A stretch of 64,000 nt of DNA, from the NCBI RefSeq assembly GCF_001439815.1, contig NZ_JYLM01000009.1:1-64000 (forward strand). Reading direction: 5' to 3'. Both the position numbers and the translations under genes were made by a program. The notes under the pieces were generated by a model. The model made no database searches. It was given only the letters and a program-made list of their open reading frames with translations, and was not told the origin of the DNA. This document shows positions 34,939 to 42,460 of this stretch, piece after piece. Source of the DNA: Pseudomonas orientalis (GTDB taxonomy: Bacteria > Pseudomonadota > Gammaproteobacteria > Pseudomonadales > Pseudomonadaceae). Numbering within the stretch: the stretch's first letter is position 1; each line of letters opens with the position of its first letter.

Positions 34939-35163
34939 GTGACTGATCACACGCCCGCCGATAAAACTCCCGAACCTATCAGTTCCGAAGACGCGCAAAA
35001 GGGCAATGCCGACGGCACCAAAGGGCAGACTCTGGAACGTGCGAACCCCAGGACCGAAACCATCGACAAAGTCGTGACGCCGACCTCAATCAAGGACCTC
35101 GAGCGCCAGACGGATGCCATCAACGAGAAGCTCAGCAAGGGGCAGCTCAGCAAGGGGCAGTGA
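34939..35163 (+). CDS. Small charged hypothetical protein
   Basis: A 74-aa hydrophilic protein with no hydrophobic segment, rich in Lys, Asp, Thr and Pro. It starts at GTG with AGGAGA eight bases upstream (another in-frame GTG at 34906 lacks a ribosome site). The C-terminus carries a tandem duplication (LSKGQ-LSKGQ, a perfect 15-base DNA repeat), likely slippage. Its stop overlaps the next gene's alternative GTG. No family recognised; probably disordered. An AlgU-like promoter lies upstream. Confidence 0.7.
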   Translation: MTDHTPADKTPEPISSEDAQKGNADGTKGQTLERANPRTETIDKVVTPTSIKDLERQTDAINEKLSKGQLSKGQ

Positions 35164-35165
35164 GC

Positions 35166-35597
35166 ATGGCCCGTTCCATCAGCGCGTCGGAGTTGGGCAT
35201 TGAGCTCAAGCCTGGCGATGACAGCAGCTTGTTCAAGTGGTTTATTGCCAGTTTCCTGATGGGCAAGCGCATTCAGGCGCCTATTGCCGCGCAAGCGTAC
35301 AAGGTGATCGTTGAAGAGGAGGGTCGCGACACAGCGCGCAAATTGCAGCACTGCACGTCGCGGGAACTGGTCGCGATGTTGGGGCGCGCGCACTATGTGC
35401 GCTACGACGAAACCACCGCACAGCGCCTGTTGGACCTGAGTGCAAAACTCAATGCTGATTACAGCGGCAGGATCACGCGGATTCTTCAGGCCAGCGATGA
35501 CCGCCAGGCGTTCGAAAAGCGTCTGGGTGAGTTCGATGGCGTCGGCCCCAAGACCATCGAGATCTTCATGCGCGATGCCGCCACGGTGCTGTTTTGA
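35166..35597 (+). CDS. Small HhH-GPD type DNA glycosylase-like protein
   Basis: A 143-aa protein that looks like the helix-hairpin-helix half of endonuclease III/AlkA-type glycosylases. The hairpin is FDGVGPKTIEIF with K129 in the position of the catalytic lysine, and an Asp (D137) follows in MRDAA. The iron-sulfur cysteines of EndoIII are absent and the protein is much shorter than the usual ~210 aa. It probably acts in base-excision repair, but catalysis is unproven. ATG at 35166 has AAGGGG eight bases upstream; GTG at 35160 overlaps the previous stop. Confidence 0.7.
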   Translation: MARSISASELGIELKPGDDSSLFKWFIASFLMGKRIQAPIAAQAYKVIVEEEGRDTARKLQHCTSRELVAMLGRAHYVRYDETTAQRLLDLSAKLNADYSGRITRILQASDDRQAFEKRLGEFDGVGPKTIEIFMRDAATVLF

Positions 35598-36307
35598 CGG
35601 CAGCGCTGTATGTGGGCTGTGCCGGCTGGAGCCTGCCCCGCGAACATTGGCCGGCCTTCATTGAGCAAGGCACGCATTTGCAACGCTACGCTTCGCGTTT
35701 CAATGCGGTGGAAATCAACAGCTCGTTTTATCGGCCTCACTTGCCCAAAACCTATGAGCGCTGGCGCGAGTCGGTGCCGGCGGGGTTTCGTTTTTCAGTC
35801 AAGGTGCCCAAGCGGATCACCCACGCGCTGCGCCTGCAGCAGTGCGGCACCGCCCTGGACGAATTTCTCGCGCAATGCCTGCAACTGGACGAGAAGCTCG
35901 GTTGCCTGCTGGTTCAACTGCCGCCGTCCCTGAGTTATGAGCCGCTGGTTGCCCGCGCCTTTTTCGAGGCGCTGCGCCAGCGTTTTGCTGGCGCTGTGGT
36001 GCTGGAACCGCGCCATGCCAGTTGGCTCGCGGCCGGAAGTCTGTTGCAGGCATTCGAGATCGGTTGGGTCACCGCCGACCCCGCCGTGATCGCCCCGGGC
36101 GATGCCTGGCATGGCGTGCGTTATTGGCGCCTGCATGGCTCGCCGCGGATTTACCACAGCGCCTATGGGCACGAGCGGGTGCAGGCGTATGCGCGGTTGT
36201 TGCGCGAGTCGATTGAAGAGGGCATTCCCACCTGGTGCATCTTCGATAACACCGCCAGCGGCCATGCGGTCGCCGATGCCCTGGACCTGCTGGACCTCCA
36301 GTCATAA
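35594..36307 (+). CDS. DUF72 (YecE-like) protein
   Basis: A 237-aa protein of the DUF72 TIM-barrel-like family. Recognisable marks are the N-terminal YVGCAGWSLP, FNAVEINSSFYRPH, the FSVKVPKRITH strand, VLEPRHASW and the RLHGSPRIYHSAY region. The role of the family is not established; links to stress and repair have been suggested from context. The start is TTG overlapping the previous TGA (TTGA), indicating translational coupling to the glycosylase-like gene; no other start fits the conserved N-terminus. Confidence 0.85.
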   Translation: MTAALYVGCAGWSLPREHWPAFIEQGTHLQRYASRFNAVEINSSFYRPHLPKTYERWRESVPAGFRFSVKVPKRITHALRLQQCGTALDEFLAQCLQLDEKLGCLLVQLPPSLSYEPLVARAFFEALRQRFAGAVVLEPRHASWLAAGSLLQAFEIGWVTADPAVIAPGDAWHGVRYWRLHGSPRIYHSAYGHERVQAYARLLRESIEEGIPTWCIFDNTASGHAVADALDLLDLQS

Positions 36308-36375
36308 ACGCAATGGCTGGTTGCCTGGGCGATCGCCGGTTACTCTCTGGGTTCAGTTCAGGGAGAGGTGACCCG

Positions 36376-37533
36376 ATGTCGTTGATCACAACCATCGAAG
36401 ATTTACGCAAGCTTGCGCAAAAACGTGTACCCCGGATGTTCTACGACTACGCCGATTCCGGCTCCTGGACTGAGAGCACCTACCGGGCCAATGAAAGCGA
36501 CTTTGCCCGTATCAAGTTCCGTCAGCGCGTGGCGCGCAACATCGATGAACGGTCGATTCGCGCCAGCATGATTGGCCAGGACATGGCCATGCCGGTAGCG
36601 CTGGCGCCTACCGGCCTGGCGGGTATGCAGCACGCCGATGGCGAGATCCTGACCGCGCGCGCCGCCGCCGCCTTTGGCCTGCGCTATACCTTGTCGACCA
36701 TGAGCATCTGTTCGCTGGAAGACATCGCCGAGCACGTCGGCCAGCCCTTCTGGTTCCAGTTGTATGTGATGCGCGACCGTGGGTTCATCGAGCGCTTGAT
36801 CGAGCGCGCCAAGGCGGCGGGGGTGGACGCCTTGGTGTTGACGCTGGACTTGCAGATCCTCGGGCAGCGCCACAAGGATTTGATCAATGGCCTGTCCGCG
36901 CCGCCCAGGCTGACCCTGCCGAACATCCTCAACATGCTGACCAAGCCGCGCTGGGTGATGGGCATGCTCGGCACCCGGCGCCATGGCTTCGGCAATATCG
37001 TCGGGCATGTGACGGGCGTGGCCGACATGAGTTCGCTGTCGGCGTGGACCGCCCAGCAATTCGACCCGCGCCTGAGCTGGGACGATGTGGAGTGGATCAA
37101 GAAGTGCTGGGGCGGCAAGCTGATCATCAAGGGCATCCTCGATGTGGAGGACGCCCGCCTGGCGGCCAATGCCGGCGCCGATGCGTTGGTGGTGAGCAAT
37201 CATGGTGGCCGCCAGCTGGATGGCGCGCCGTCGAGCATCAGCCAATTGCCGGCGATTGTCGAGGCGGTAGGCAATCGCATGGAAGTGTGGCTCGATGGGG
37301 GCATTCGTTCCGGCCAGGACGTACTCAAGGCCATGGCGCTGGGCGCCAAGGGCACGATGATCGGCCGCCCGCACCTGTATAGCTTGGGGGCGATGGGCGA
37401 AGCGGGCGTGACCAGAGCGCTGGAGATCATCGCCCGTGAGCTGGATGTATCGATGGCGCTGTGTGGCTATAACGATATACGTGATGTGAATCGCGAGATC
37501 CTGCTGCCTGGCACGTTTCCTGACGGCGTTTGA
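36376..37533 (+). CDS. FMN-dependent alpha-hydroxy acid dehydrogenase (LldD-like)
   Basis: A 385-aa flavoprotein that oxidises L-2-hydroxy acids such as L-lactate. The TIM-barrel landmarks are seen: RMFYDYADSGSW, ALAPTGLAG, the WFQLYVMRDR segment, KGILDVEDA, and the active-site VVSNHGGRQLDG with its catalytic His, then DGGIRSGQD and GRPHLYSLG for FMN phosphate. The start at 36376 has GGGAGAGG eight bases upstream. It lacks the typical lldPDE neighbours, so the substrate may differ from lactate. It follows the DUF72 gene by ~70 bases. Confidence 0.92.
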   Translation: MSLITTIEDLRKLAQKRVPRMFYDYADSGSWTESTYRANESDFARIKFRQRVARNIDERSIRASMIGQDMAMPVALAPTGLAGMQHADGEILTARAAAAFGLRYTLSTMSICSLEDIAEHVGQPFWFQLYVMRDRGFIERLIERAKAAGVDALVLTLDLQILGQRHKDLINGLSAPPRLTLPNILNMLTKPRWVMGMLGTRRHGFGNIVGHVTGVADMSSLSAWTAQQFDPRLSWDDVEWIKKCWGGKLIIKGILDVEDARLAANAGADALVVSNHGGRQLDGAPSSISQLPAIVEAVGNRMEVWLDGGIRSGQDVLKAMALGAKGTMIGRPHLYSLGAMGEAGVTRALEIIARELDVSMALCGYNDIRDVNREILLPGTFPDGV

Positions 37534-37591
37534 TGGGCGAAAAAACCTGAAAAAGTAAAAAGAGTTGTCCACGAAAACCGTGGGTATCTCT

Positions 37592-37600
37592 GTGGATAAC
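37592..37600 (-). promoter_or_regulatory. Single DnaA-box-like sequence
   Basis: TGTGGATAA is the exact complement of TTATCCACA. It lies in the 194-base gap between the hydroxy-acid dehydrogenase and hydrolase genes, which otherwise holds two small hairpins (37569-37583 and GATCAA-TAT-TTGATC at 37638-37652). A single box may be fortuitous. Confidence 0.25.
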
Positions 37601-37727
37601 TTTGCAAGGGCCCGGCAGCGTTGGCGATTTAACCTGCGATCAATATTTGATCAACTTTCAGCGACGGCCAATATGGGCAGGGTTTGCGCTTGACAGGCCT
37701 CGGCCAAACCAGTGCCGAAAAGCGCAT

Positions 37728-38654
37728 TTATGAGTCGTTCCCTCGGCGTGTGGAGTGGGTGACCACCGGTGATGGCATCGTCGTTTGCATCAGTTTGTGC
37801 AGTGCCAGGCCATAATTGCGTCCGGCCAGGCTCATGCTGTTGTTATGGCCGGCCCCCGGCACCAGTAACAGCCGCTTGGGTTCCTGGGCGGCTTCAAACA
37901 ATTGCTGGCTGAAACGCGGTGGTACGTAGCGGTCATCGAGACCATGCACCACCAGCAATGGCATATGGATATCGGCCATCTTGTCGATGGAATCGAATTT
38001 CTGCGACAGCAACCAACGCACCGGCAATGAGGTGTTGGCAACTGCGGTGGCGACATCCCCCAGGGACGTAAAGGTGGATTCGATCACCAAGCCACGCACC
38101 GGCAGCGGTACCTGCCGGCTCAACTCCGCAGCGAGGTCGATGGCCACCGCGCCACCCAGGGAATGGCCGTAGATCAGGCGTTTGCCGGGGTCCGGTTGCA
38201 AGGTTTGAAAGCGCTCCCAGGCGATGCGCGCGTCTTCATATACCGTGGTTTCCGAAGGCAGGTCGCCATGGCTTTTGCCAAAGCCGCGATAGTCGATGGC
38301 CAGCACCGAATAGCCCAGGGCGTGCAACTGTTCGATGCGAAACAGCTGGCCGGTGAGGTTCCAGCGCACGCCGTGCAGGTAGAGGATGGCGGGCGCGTCT
38401 TTTTGCGCGGCCGGGTACCACCAGCCATGAATATTCTGGCCGGATTTGAATGCGGCGGGCTTGATATCGAACTCCTGCACGGCGCTTGGCAGGCCGGTGT
38501 ACCAGCCTGCGGTGCCCGGCTCGATGCGAAACACCAGTTCGCGCTCCTTGTGTTGCAGCACGGCGCAGCCGACCGGCAGGCCCACGATCAACAGAGCCAT
38601 GCACAGCAGCACAAACCGGCGCAGGCCCCGGCGGGGCATAGAACGAGATGACAT
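37728..38654 (-). CDS. Alpha/beta hydrolase, putative lipoprotein
   Basis: A 308-aa protein with an N-terminal hydrophobic segment and lipobox-like LPVGC (Cys 30), so it is likely anchored at the periplasmic face. The hydrolase domain has an oxyanion HG in YLHGVRWN, the nucleophile S165 in IYGHSLGGAV, an Asp in VHGLDDRYVPP and the final His in GAGHNNS, a full Ser-Asp-His triad. It resembles the YfhR/ABHD13-type serine hydrolases. The start at 38654 is likely (GGAA seven bases upstream); M6 is also possible. Single gene, divergent from nudK. Confidence 0.88.
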   Translation of the reverse strand: MSSRSMPRRGLRRFVLLCMALLIVGLPVGCAVLQHKERELVFRIEPGTAGWYTGLPSAVQEFDIKPAAFKSGQNIHGWWYPAAQKDAPAILYLHGVRWNLTGQLFRIEQLHALGYSVLAIDYRGFGKSHGDLPSETTVYEDARIAWERFQTLQPDPGKRLIYGHSLGGAVAIDLAAELSRQVPLPVRGLVIESTFTSLGDVATAVANTSLPVRWLLSQKFDSIDKMADIHMPLLVVHGLDDRYVPPRFSQQLFEAAQEPKRLLLVPGAGHNNSMSLAGRNYGLALHKLMQTTMPSPVVTHSTRRGNDS

Positions 38655-38834
38655 GAAGGTTCCAGGACAAAGGTGAAGCACGGGTTGTATCAGATGGCCC
38701 GGCCCTGGGAGAAATTAATGCGACGGCCGTAACGCGCGATTGCTTGCAAAGTGTTGCAGCGACGCACGCGGGCAACCTGCTTGACGCTGCGTGACCTGCA
38801 CGCGATGCTCCGTGTTTTGAGCAAAGGCCCGACC

Positions 38835-39422
38835 ATGGACAACAGCCCCGTGCGCATCACCGCCGAAGAAACCCTTTCGGATAACTGGTACCTCTTGAAG
38901 AAATACAGCTTCGACCTGCGCCGTCGCGACGGCAGCTGGCAAGCCCAGACCCGCGAGGTGTATGACCGGGGCAACGGTGCGACCATCCTGTTGTACAACC
39001 GCGAGCAGCGCACGGTGCTGCTGATCCGCCAGTTCCGCATGCCGACGTTCGTCAATGATTACCCCGGTTACCTGATCGAAGCGGCGGCCGGGTTGCTCGA
39101 CAACGCCAGCCCCGAGGAGCGCATCCGCCTGGAAGCCGAGGAAGAGACCGGCTACCGCGTGGGGCATGTCGAGAAAATCTATGCGGCGTTCATGAGCCCG
39201 GGATCGGTGACCGAGCGCATTCACTTCTTTATCGGCGAGTACCAGGCGGGCGACCGGGTTGGCGCCGGCGGCGGCCTGGCGGAAGAGGGCGAGGATATCG
39301 AAGTGCTGGAGCTGGGATTCGAGCAGGCGTTGGGAATGGTGGCCAGCGGGGAGATTGTGGATGGCAAGACCATCATGCTGTTGCAGCATCTGGAACTGCG
39401 CATGTTGAAAGAACGCTGGTAG
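38835..39422 (+). CDS. nudK: NUDIX GDP-mannose pyrophosphatase NudK-like
   Basis: A 195-aa hydrolase that splits GDP-mannose or related nucleoside diphosphate sugars. The Nudix box is at about 86-108 (GLLDNASPEERIRLEAEEET then GY), with the catalytic EE/E helix. Upstream VLLIRQFRMPTFVND and ending G-E-I-V-D-G-K-T fit the NudK/ADP-ribose branch. The start at 38835 is preceded by AAAGG eight bases away; the frame to 38751 is not conserved-looking. Divergent from the hydrolase gene, followed by a REPIN. Confidence 0.88.
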   Translation: MDNSPVRITAEETLSDNWYLLKKYSFDLRRRDGSWQAQTREVYDRGNGATILLYNREQRTVLLIRQFRMPTFVNDYPGYLIEAAAGLLDNASPEERIRLEAEEETGYRVGHVEKIYAAFMSPGSVTERIHFFIGEYQAGDRVGAGGGLAEEGEDIEVLELGFEQALGMVASGEIVDGKTIMLLQHLELRMLKERW

Positions 39423-39432
39423 CGGGATCGCG

Positions 39433-39583
39433 CCTGACGAGCAAAGCGCGGCGGCCTTGGAGCCGACCAGCATCTTGTGCCGATCCCGGTCCAAATGTGG
39501 GAGGGGGCTTGCCCCCGATGCGGTATGTCAGCCAGCGCTGTTGTCGCTGACCCACTGCCATCGGGGGCAAGCCCCCTCCCACA
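39433..39583. repeat. Dispersed repeat fragment plus REPIN
   Basis: The REPIN pair spans 39496-39583. The ~60 bases before it (GCGCCTGA... through GAGCCGACCAGCATCTT) closely match 53381-53450, which also runs straight into a REP. The REPIN itself is nearly identical to that at 54073-54160. Confidence 0.8.
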
Positions 39584-39660
39584 CGTGCAGTGTGTTTACT
39601 CCTGGTTTTAAGGTCAGCCTCCCAACCCCGACTGACGGCTATTGTCAGAAATTTCCCACA

Positions 39661-39678
39661 GGAGTACAAATGTACTCC
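39661..39678. promoter_or_regulatory. LexA2 operator over the lexA2 start codon
   Basis: GGAGTACAAATGTACTCC has perfect 8-bp arms around AA and contains GTAC-N4-GTAC. This is the type of site described for Pseudomonas LexA2 proteins (GTAC-N4-GTGC-like). It covers both the ribosome site and the first ATG (39670), so binding would block the whole lexA2-imuA-imuB-dnaE2 operon. Confidence 0.8.
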
Positions 39679-40287
39679 ATGACGACCTTGACCCCCCGCC
39701 GTACCGCCATCCTGACCTTCATCCGCGACCGCATCGCGCAGCAAGGCCAGCCCCCCAGCCTCGCCGAGATCGCCGAGGCGTTCGGCTTTGCCTCGCGCAG
39801 TGTCGCGCGCAAGCATGTGGTTGCCCTGACCGAAGCCGGCTTTATCGAGGTCAACCCCAACCAGGCTCGCGGTATTCGTTTGCTTAACCAACCGCCGCGT
39901 CCCGAATGGCTGGACATCCCGGTGCTCGGTCGTGTCGCCGCAGGCCTGCCCATCGGCGCGGATGCCGAAGTGCACAATCGCCTGCAACTGGACCCGGCCA
40001 CCTTCGCCAGAATCCCCGACTACCTGCTGCGCGTGCAAGGCGATTCGATGATCGAAGATGGCATTCTCGATGGCGACCTGGTAGGTGTGCGCCGCAGTGC
40101 CGAGGCCTTGAACGGGCAGATTGTGGTGGCGCGCCTGGACGGTGAAGTCACCATCAAGCGTTTCGAGCGCACGGGCGACAAGGTGCGCCTGCTGCCGCGC
40201 AACCCGGCGTATCAGCCTATCGTGGTCGGGGCCGATCAGGACCTGGCCATCGAAGGGGTGTTTTGCGGCCTGGTGAGGCAAGGCTGA
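39670..40287 (+). CDS. lexA2: LexA2 SOS repressor
   Basis: A 205-aa LexA paralogue that represses its own mutasome operon and is inactivated by RecA-stimulated self-cleavage. The winged helix-turn-helix covers residues 10-70. The cleavage site is A91-G92 in RVAAG. The catalytic dyad is S126 in GDSMIEDGI and K163 in EVTIKRF. The DNA-recognition helix (ASRSVARKHV) differs from that of canonical LexA, which fits its different palindrome. ATG at 39670 has GGAG six bases upstream; a second ATG at 39679 is possible. It overlaps imuA by one base (TGATG). Confidence 0.93.
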   Translation: MYSMTTLTPRRTAILTFIRDRIAQQGQPPSLAEIAEAFGFASRSVARKHVVALTEAGFIEVNPNQARGIRLLNQPPRPEWLDIPVLGRVAAGLPIGADAEVHNRLQLDPATFARIPDYLLRVQGDSMIEDGILDGDLVGVRRSAEALNGQIVVARLDGEVTIKRFERTGDKVRLLPRNPAYQPIVVGADQDLAIEGVFCGLVRQG

Positions 40288-40901
40288 TGGGCGCCGTGGT
40301 TGCCCTGGACTCGCTGTTCAATGGCGGGCGAGTCTGGAAGGGCCGGCCCGCCGCGCCACCGGCCAGCGTACATCCCACGGGGCTGGCGGCGCTGGACGCG
40401 GTGCTGCCCAGCGGCGGCTGGCCGGAGGCGGCCTTGAGTGAAATCCTGATGGCCAGGGACGGCGTGGGCGAACTGCAACTGGTGCTGCCGACCCTGGCGC
40501 GTTTGTCGGCGCTGGGCGAGCGCATTGTGCTGGTGGCGCCGCCCTACACGCCGTACCCCCACGCCTGGCAGAACGCCGGGGTGGATGTGCGCCAGCTCGC
40601 GGTGATCCAGGCCCCGGAACGCGACGCGCTGTGGGCGGTGGAGCAATGCCTGCGTTCGGGCAGTTGCGGCGCGGTGCTGTGCTGGCCGCACAAGGCCGAT
40701 GACCGGGCCTTGCGTCGTTTGCAGGTGGCGGCGGAAACCGGGCAGACCCTGGCGTTTGCCTGGCGCTCCTTGAGTGAGGCGGTCAATCCATCACCGGCCG
40801 CCTTGCGCCTGGCGGTCGAGGCAAGGCCGGCACAAGTGCGTGTGCTCAAATGCCGGGGCGGCCTGGCCCACCCGGCGCCGATTGCCCTGGCGGGGCATTG
40901 A
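40287..40901 (+). CDS. imuA: ImuA, translesion mutasome accessory protein
   Basis: A 204-aa RecA-like/SulA-like protein that works with ImuB and DnaE2 in SOS mutagenesis. The N-terminus shows the family pattern V-V-A-L-D-S-L-F-N-G-G-R-V-W-K-G-R, then HPTGLAALDAVLPSGGWPEAALSEIL, typical of ImuA. There is no intact Walker A. It starts at ATG 40287, sharing one base with the lexA2 stop, so its translation is coupled. imuB begins eight bases after its stop. Confidence 0.92.
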   Translation: MGAVVALDSLFNGGRVWKGRPAAPPASVHPTGLAALDAVLPSGGWPEAALSEILMARDGVGELQLVLPTLARLSALGERIVLVAPPYTPYPHAWQNAGVDVRQLAVIQAPERDALWAVEQCLRSGSCGAVLCWPHKADDRALRRLQVAAETGQTLAFAWRSLSEAVNPSPAALRLAVEARPAQVRVLKCRGGLAHPAPIALAGH

Positions 40902-40908
40902 GGTTGCC

Positions 40909-42324
40909 ATGCGCTGGGTCTGTATCGTCTTCCCGCAATTGGCGCTGGACGCCGTGCTGCGTGCCCATCCCGAGCCCGATCAGCCGCTGGCACTGCTGGC
41001 CGGTACGCCGCAGCGGCGCGTGCTGCAAACCGTCAATGCCGCCGCCCGCGCTCTGGGGCTGCGTCCCGGCCAGTCGCTGACGGCGGCGCATGCGCTGACC
41101 AAGACCTTCGCCTGTGCCGAATACGACCCGCTGGACATCGAGCGCTGGCAGCAATTTCTGGCCGCCTGGGCCTACCGCTTCAGTTCCCAGGTCAGCGTGT
41201 ATTACCCGCGCGCCTTGCTGTTCGAGATCGAGTCGAGCCTGGGCCTGTTCGGGCCCTGGCCGCAGTTCGAAGCGCGCCTGCGCCAGGAGTTGACCGAGCT
41301 GGGCTTTCGTCACCGCATCGTCGCCGCGCCCAATCCGGCGGCGGCGCGGGTGTTGGCCAATCGTTACGATGGCCTGGCGGTGGCCGACGACCTCGCCTTG
41401 ATGCAGGCCCTGGCGCCACTGCCGGTCGAGCGCGCCGGGCTTGATCCGCAGGCCGCCACCGCCTTGTCGCGCATGGGCCTGCGCACGTTGGCCCAGGTGC
41501 AGGCGCTGCCCCGGCATACCCTGGCGCGGCGCTTCGATGCCGGCCTGCTCAAACACCTCGACGCCTTGACCGGGCAGCGGCCGTTGGCCCTGGAGTTCTA
41601 TCAGCCGCCGGACCGGTTCGATGTGCGCATCGAGTTGAATTTCGACGTGCAATCCCACCAGGCGTTGCTGTTTCCCTTGCGCCGCCTGACCGCTGACTTG
41701 TCCGCCTTCCTGTGCGGACGCGACAGTGGCGTGCAGCGTTTCGACCTGCACCTGGAGCATGCCCAGGCACCGGACACTGTGATCAAGGTCGGCCTGCTGA
41801 GTGCCGAGCGCGAGCCTTCGATGCTGTTCGAACTGGCCCGAGGGCGCCTGGAGCAGGTGCAAGTCACGGCGCCTGTGCGCGGGTTTCGCCTGGTGGCCCA
41901 GGACTTGCCGGTGTTCGTGCCGCAGCGCCAGGACCTGTTCGACGACCGTCCGCAACAGACTCTGCCCTGGGAGCAATTGCGCGAACGCCTGCGCGCACGC
42001 CTGGGTGATGAAGCGGTACAGGGCCTGCGTTTTCACGCCGACCATCGTCCTGAATGCGCCTGGCAAACTTCTGTCGACCGCCACCCATGCCCGACCTTGA
42101 ACAAGGTGCGGCGCCCTGGCTGGTTATTGAACCAACCGACCTTGCTGGCCGAGCAGGGCGTCCAGATCCTGATGGGACCGGAACGCATCGAATCCGGCTG
42201 GTGGGACGGCGCCGATATCCGCCGCGACTATTACCTCATCCAGACCCGCGCCGGCCAGCAAGGCTGGGCCTACCGCACGGTGGGGCAACAGGATGGATTG
42301 TGGTTGCAAGGCTGGTTCGCATGA
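40909..42324 (+). CDS. imuB: ImuB, catalytically inactive Y-family polymerase-like protein
   Basis: A 471-aa Y-family polymerase relative that links DnaE2 to the beta clamp and ImuA. Y-family structure is visible (N-terminal WVCIVFPQLALDA, LFEIESSLGLFG, helix-hairpin-helix GLRTLAQVQALPRHTLARRF), but the catalytic Asp/Glu pattern of the palm is replaced (FPQLALDA in place of D-x-D; S-S-L-G in place of S-x-D-E), as is usual for ImuB. The start is ATG 40909 with GAGG five bases upstream, eight bases after imuA. A REPIN separates it from dnaE2. Confidence 0.92.
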   Translation: MRWVCIVFPQLALDAVLRAHPEPDQPLALLAGTPQRRVLQTVNAAARALGLRPGQSLTAAHALTKTFACAEYDPLDIERWQQFLAAWAYRFSSQVSVYYPRALLFEIESSLGLFGPWPQFEARLRQELTELGFRHRIVAAPNPAAARVLANRYDGLAVADDLALMQALAPLPVERAGLDPQAATALSRMGLRTLAQVQALPRHTLARRFDAGLLKHLDALTGQRPLALEFYQPPDRFDVRIELNFDVQSHQALLFPLRRLTADLSAFLCGRDSGVQRFDLHLEHAQAPDTVIKVGLLSAEREPSMLFELARGRLEQVQVTAPVRGFRLVAQDLPVFVPQRQDLFDDRPQQTLPWEQLRERLRARLGDEAVQGLRFHADHRPECAWQTSVDRHPCPTLNKVRRPGWLLNQPTLLAEQGVQILMGPERIESGWWDGADIRRDYYLIQTRAGQQGWAYRTVGQQDGLWLQGWFA

Positions 42325-42346
42325 ACACCAGCAGGCCACCCCCCCC

Positions 42347-42446
42347 TGTAGGCGCGAGCTTGCTCGCGAAGAGCGTTAACGATAACGCGGGGCTCCTGAA
42401 TGAATGCGGTGCCCCAGGGTTTTTCGCGAGCAAGCTCGCTCCTACA
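42347..42446. repeat. REPIN (GAGCGAGC class) inside the mutasome operon
   Basis: An inverted REP pair, TGTAGGCGCGAGCTTGCTCG on the left and its near-complement ending CTACA on the right, fills the 136-base gap between imuB and dnaE2. The dnaE2 ribosome site falls right after it. It may reduce or separate dnaE2 expression. Confidence 0.85.
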
Positions 42447-42460
42447 GGGACGGGGCAGGC

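Noticed and set aside
37592..37600. Replication origin suggested by a DnaA-box match
   Set aside because: Only one exact box, no AT-rich unwinding region and no dnaA/dnaN genes nearby.
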